Assembly (NCBI GenBank): GCA_041879295.1
Contig: CP047152.1
Location: forward strand, 3,663,501-3,727,500
Length of the DNA: 64,000 bases
DNA from: Pseudomonas putida
GTDB taxonomy: Bacteria > Pseudomonadota > Gammaproteobacteria > Pseudomonadales > Pseudomonadaceae
Direction: 5' to 3'
A model generated the notes under the pieces. That model ran no database searches. It saw only the letters and a program-made list of their open reading frames with translations, and had not been told where the DNA came from. This document shows, in pieces, positions 62,267-64,000 of the stretch. Position numbers and translations under genes: made by a program. Position 1 is the first letter of the stretch, and every line of letters begins with the position of its first letter.

Positions 62267-63729
62267 ACAACAGGTCTATCGGTTTGATCACAGCACTCGC
62301 CCTGGCCATTGGCACCGGGACAGGCTATTGGCTGGGGCATCCTGGGCAACCTGCACAAGCACCCGCAGCAACAGCGGAACAGAAGCCATTGTATTGGTAC
62401 GACCCGATGTACCCGCAGCAACACTTCCCAGCGCCCGGCAAGTCGCCGTTCATGGACATGCAACTGGTAGCGAAGTACGCCGAAGAAGGCACAGGCCCCG
62501 CAGAGCCTGCGGTGCAAATCAGCCAAGGCGTACAACAGAACCTTGGGGTACGCCTGGCGACGGTGAGCCGTGGCCGGCTGCAGCGCAGCCTGCAGGTCAG
62601 CGGTGTGCTGGCCTTCGATGAGCGAGATTTCAGTGTGCTCCAGGCACGCACCGCAGGCTTCGTTGAGCGCACCTATGGCCGAGCCACGGGGGATGTGGTG
62701 GCCAAAGGCGCGCCTCTGGCAGATGTACTGGCTCCGGAATGGGCTGGGCTGCAGGAAGAGTTTCTCGCGCTGCGCCACTTGGGTGATGTGCAGTTGCTAG
62801 CTGCAGCACGCCAGCGCCTGCTGCTGGCCGGCATGCCGGGTGAACTGCTCGACCGGGTCGCACGCAGCGGCAAGGTGCAGAACCAGGTAACACTGGTCGC
62901 ACCGAGCGCCGGGGTCATCCAGGCACTGGACCTGCGTCCAGGAATGACCGTGGCACCTGGCGCAACCCTGGCACGCATCAATGGCATAGCGAATGTGTGG
63001 CTCGAAGCCGCTGTGCCGGAAGCTCAGGCAAGTGGCCTGCACGAGGGGCAAGCAGTAGAGGCCCACTTGCCGGCTTATCCCGGCGAGACCGTTCTAGGCA
63101 AACTGACAGCTCTGCTCGCGGATGCAGACCTGCAAAGCCGTACCTTGCGCCTGCGTATTGAGCTGCCCAACAAAGATGGTCGGCTACGGCCGGGAATGAC
63201 CGCGCAGGTTGCGCTGCGCCCAGGCGAAAACGCCGATGACAGCCTGCTGCTACCTGCCGAGGCCGTAATCCGCACCGGCAAACGTGATCTGGTGATGGTG
63301 GCCGAAGACCAAGGCCGGTTCCGCCCAGTGGAAGTGCTGCTAGGCCAGGAGAACGGCGGCCAGGTTACCATCTTGAAAGGCCTGCAGGCCGGGCAAAAAG
63401 TCGTGGCATCCGGACAGTTCCTGATCGACTCCGAAGCCAGCCTCAAAGGCATCGAGGCGACCACCGCCTCGGACTCACCGGCCGCCTCGCAACCGCCCGA
63501 GCTGCATGAAGCAGACGGTCGAATCGTGCAAATTGAAGGTAATCAGCTGACCATCGCCCATGGGCCTTTCGTCACCCTGGGAATGCCTGGGATGACCATG
63601 ACTTTTCATGTGGCCGACCCCACGCTGATTACTGGGCTCAAGGTGGGTGAACGTATCCGCTTTGGTGTTCGGGAGCGCGACGACGGCATGGTCATCGAGC
63701 AGATCAATGCGCTGGAGGGCCAGCCATGA
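62263..63729 (+). CDS. cusB: RND periplasmic adaptor, CusB fused to a CusF-like domain
   Basis: 488 aa. N-terminal anchor (1-25), heavy-metal-binding YHS-like segment ([20 protein letters not shown], ~43-62, then PFMDMQL), the membrane-fusion core (~85-400: barrel-sandwich, alpha hairpin, beta barrel) and a C-terminal CusF-like beta-barrel (~415-485) with [11 protein letters not shown]. In CusF the copper-site Trp precedes PEMTM; here Met replaces it (GMPGMTM), so the cation-pi contact is lost. The fused CusF would act as a built-in periplasmic metallochaperone. Overlaps the cusA start by 4 bases. Confidence 0.92.
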   Translation: MNNRSIGLITALALAIGTGTGYWLGHPGQPAQAPAATAEQKPLYWYDPMYPQQHFPAPGKSPFMDMQLVAKYAEEGTGPAEPAVQISQGVQQNLGVRLATVSRGRLQRSLQVSGVLAFDERDFSVLQARTAGFVERTYGRATGDVVAKGAPLADVLAPEWAGLQEEFLALRHLGDVQLLAAARQRLLLAGMPGELLDRVARSGKVQNQVTLVAPSAGVIQALDLRPGMTVAPGATLARINGIANVWLEAAVPEAQASGLHEGQAVEAHLPAYPGETVLGKLTALLADADLQSRTLRLRIELPNKDGRLRPGMTAQVALRPGENADDSLLLPAEAVIRTGKRDLVMVAEDQGRFRPVEVLLGQENGGQVTILKGLQAGQKVVASGQFLIDSEASLKGIEATTASDSPAASQPPELHEADGRIVQIEGNQLTIAHGPFVTLGMPGMTMTFHVADPTLITGLKVGERIRFGVRERDDGMVIEQINALEGQP

Positions 63730-64000
63730 TCGAAAAACTGATTCGTTGGTCAGTGAGCAATCGCATACTGGTTCTGCTCACCACTTTGTTCCTGGTGGCC
63801 TGGGGGATATTTTCGCTGCGCAGCCTGCCGATCGATGCCTTGCCCGATCTGTCGGACGCCCAAGTAATCATCCGTACCTCCTACCCAGGGCAAGCACCCC
63901 AGATCGTCGAAAACCAGGTCACCTATCCGCTGACCACCACGATGCTCTCGGTACCGGCCGCCAAGACCGTACGTGGCTTTTCTGCCTTCGGCGACAGCTT
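63726..64000 (+). CDS. cusA: RND efflux pump inner membrane protein, CusA-like (3' end outside window)
   Basis: The first 91 codons of a heavy-metal-efflux RND pump: [18 protein letters not shown], the first membrane helix, then [37 protein letters not shown] (pieces), all typical of CusA/CzcA. Start ATG overlaps the adaptor stop (ATGA). The rest lies beyond the right edge. CusA (Cu+/Ag+) rather than CzcA is inferred from the CusF-fused adaptor and the Met-rich small protein. Confidence 0.92.
   Translation, partial: MIEKLIRWSVSNRILVLLTTLFLVAWGIFSLRSLPIDALPDLSDAQVIIRTSYPGQAPQIVENQVTYPLTTTMLSVPAAKTVRGFSAFGDS

Larger units (their letters stand above)
49002..64000. mobile_element. Inserted metal-resistance island (left end; right end outside window)
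   Basis: DNA from 49002 to the right edge is inferred to be foreign: it interrupts greB, codon use in 49234-52999 is less GC-biased than in the core genes, and the cargo is a MarR/ArsN block, a large ars locus and a copper/silver efflux operon. The first 232 bases (49002-49233) hold no full gene. No integrase, transposase or obvious terminal repeat was found inside the window, so the element class is unknown. The right end and a second greB fragment would be expected further on. Confidence 0.7.

Overview
The window looks like a chromosome segment of a Pseudomonas putida-group bacterium. It is GC-rich, carries oprI, cysB, acnB and a prpB-prpC-acnD-prpF-prpD propionate operon in the Pseudomonas arrangement, and is sprinkled with Pseudomonas-type REP palindromes. 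This is inferred from gene content and remembered gene order, not from a database search.

Layout, core part (1-49001). 1-3952 (minus) is a Csu-type chaperone-usher pilus operon: four spore-coat-U domain subunits, a chaperone, and an usher that runs off the left edge. 4232-9356 (plus) is a bacteriophytochrome kinase, a stand-alone response regulator and a hybrid kinase with receiver domains at both ends. Then follow a tRNA-Gln, a YdcH-like protein, a ZapE-type ATPase, prpE with a divergent LysR regulator, and an HPP/CBS membrane protein. 15750-18357 (minus) is a two-component system behind two small PepSY proteins, resembling bqs/car loci. A patatin-like protein, queD, a DUF1289 protein and acnB lead into the methylcitrate cycle operon (23768-32231, minus). 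That operon is headed by its GntR-type regulator, with two copies of one palindromic operator in front. 32538-35595 is a conserved but poorly understood trio: retropepsin-like protein, inactive transglutaminase with 7 TM segments, ATP-grasp ligase-like protein. Next come pabB, cysH, cysB, a universal stress protein, a ketopantoate reductase-like protein, a DAHP synthase, oprI, an L,D-transpeptidase, tesA and an ABC exporter pair.

Layout, accessory part (49002-64000). greB is cut in its N-terminal coiled coil at 49001/49002, where unrelated DNA begins and runs to the right edge. This island carries three blocks. Block 1 (49234-52999) is a MarR regulator, an MFS exporter, an ArsN1-like acetyltransferase and a flavoprotein with three vicinal cysteine pairs in its tail; near-identical palindromes lie before all three transcription units. 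Block 2 (53038-60490) is an arsenic locus: arsO and arsR leftward; arsC-arsR-arsC-acr3-arsH-phosphatase-GAPDH-arsJ rightward. Block 3 (60570 onward) is a copper/silver RND efflux operon with a CusB-CusF fusion and a cusA cut by the window edge.

Together the island offers several routes of metalloid defence: arsenate reduction plus Acr3 efflux, arsenate conversion to 1-arseno-3-phosphoglycerate plus ArsJ efflux, flavin-dependent oxidation of trivalent or organic arsenicals (ArsH, ArsO), and probably N-acetylation of an arsinothricin/phosphinothricin-like compound. I saw no CRISPR array, prophage, intact transposase or integrase in the window.
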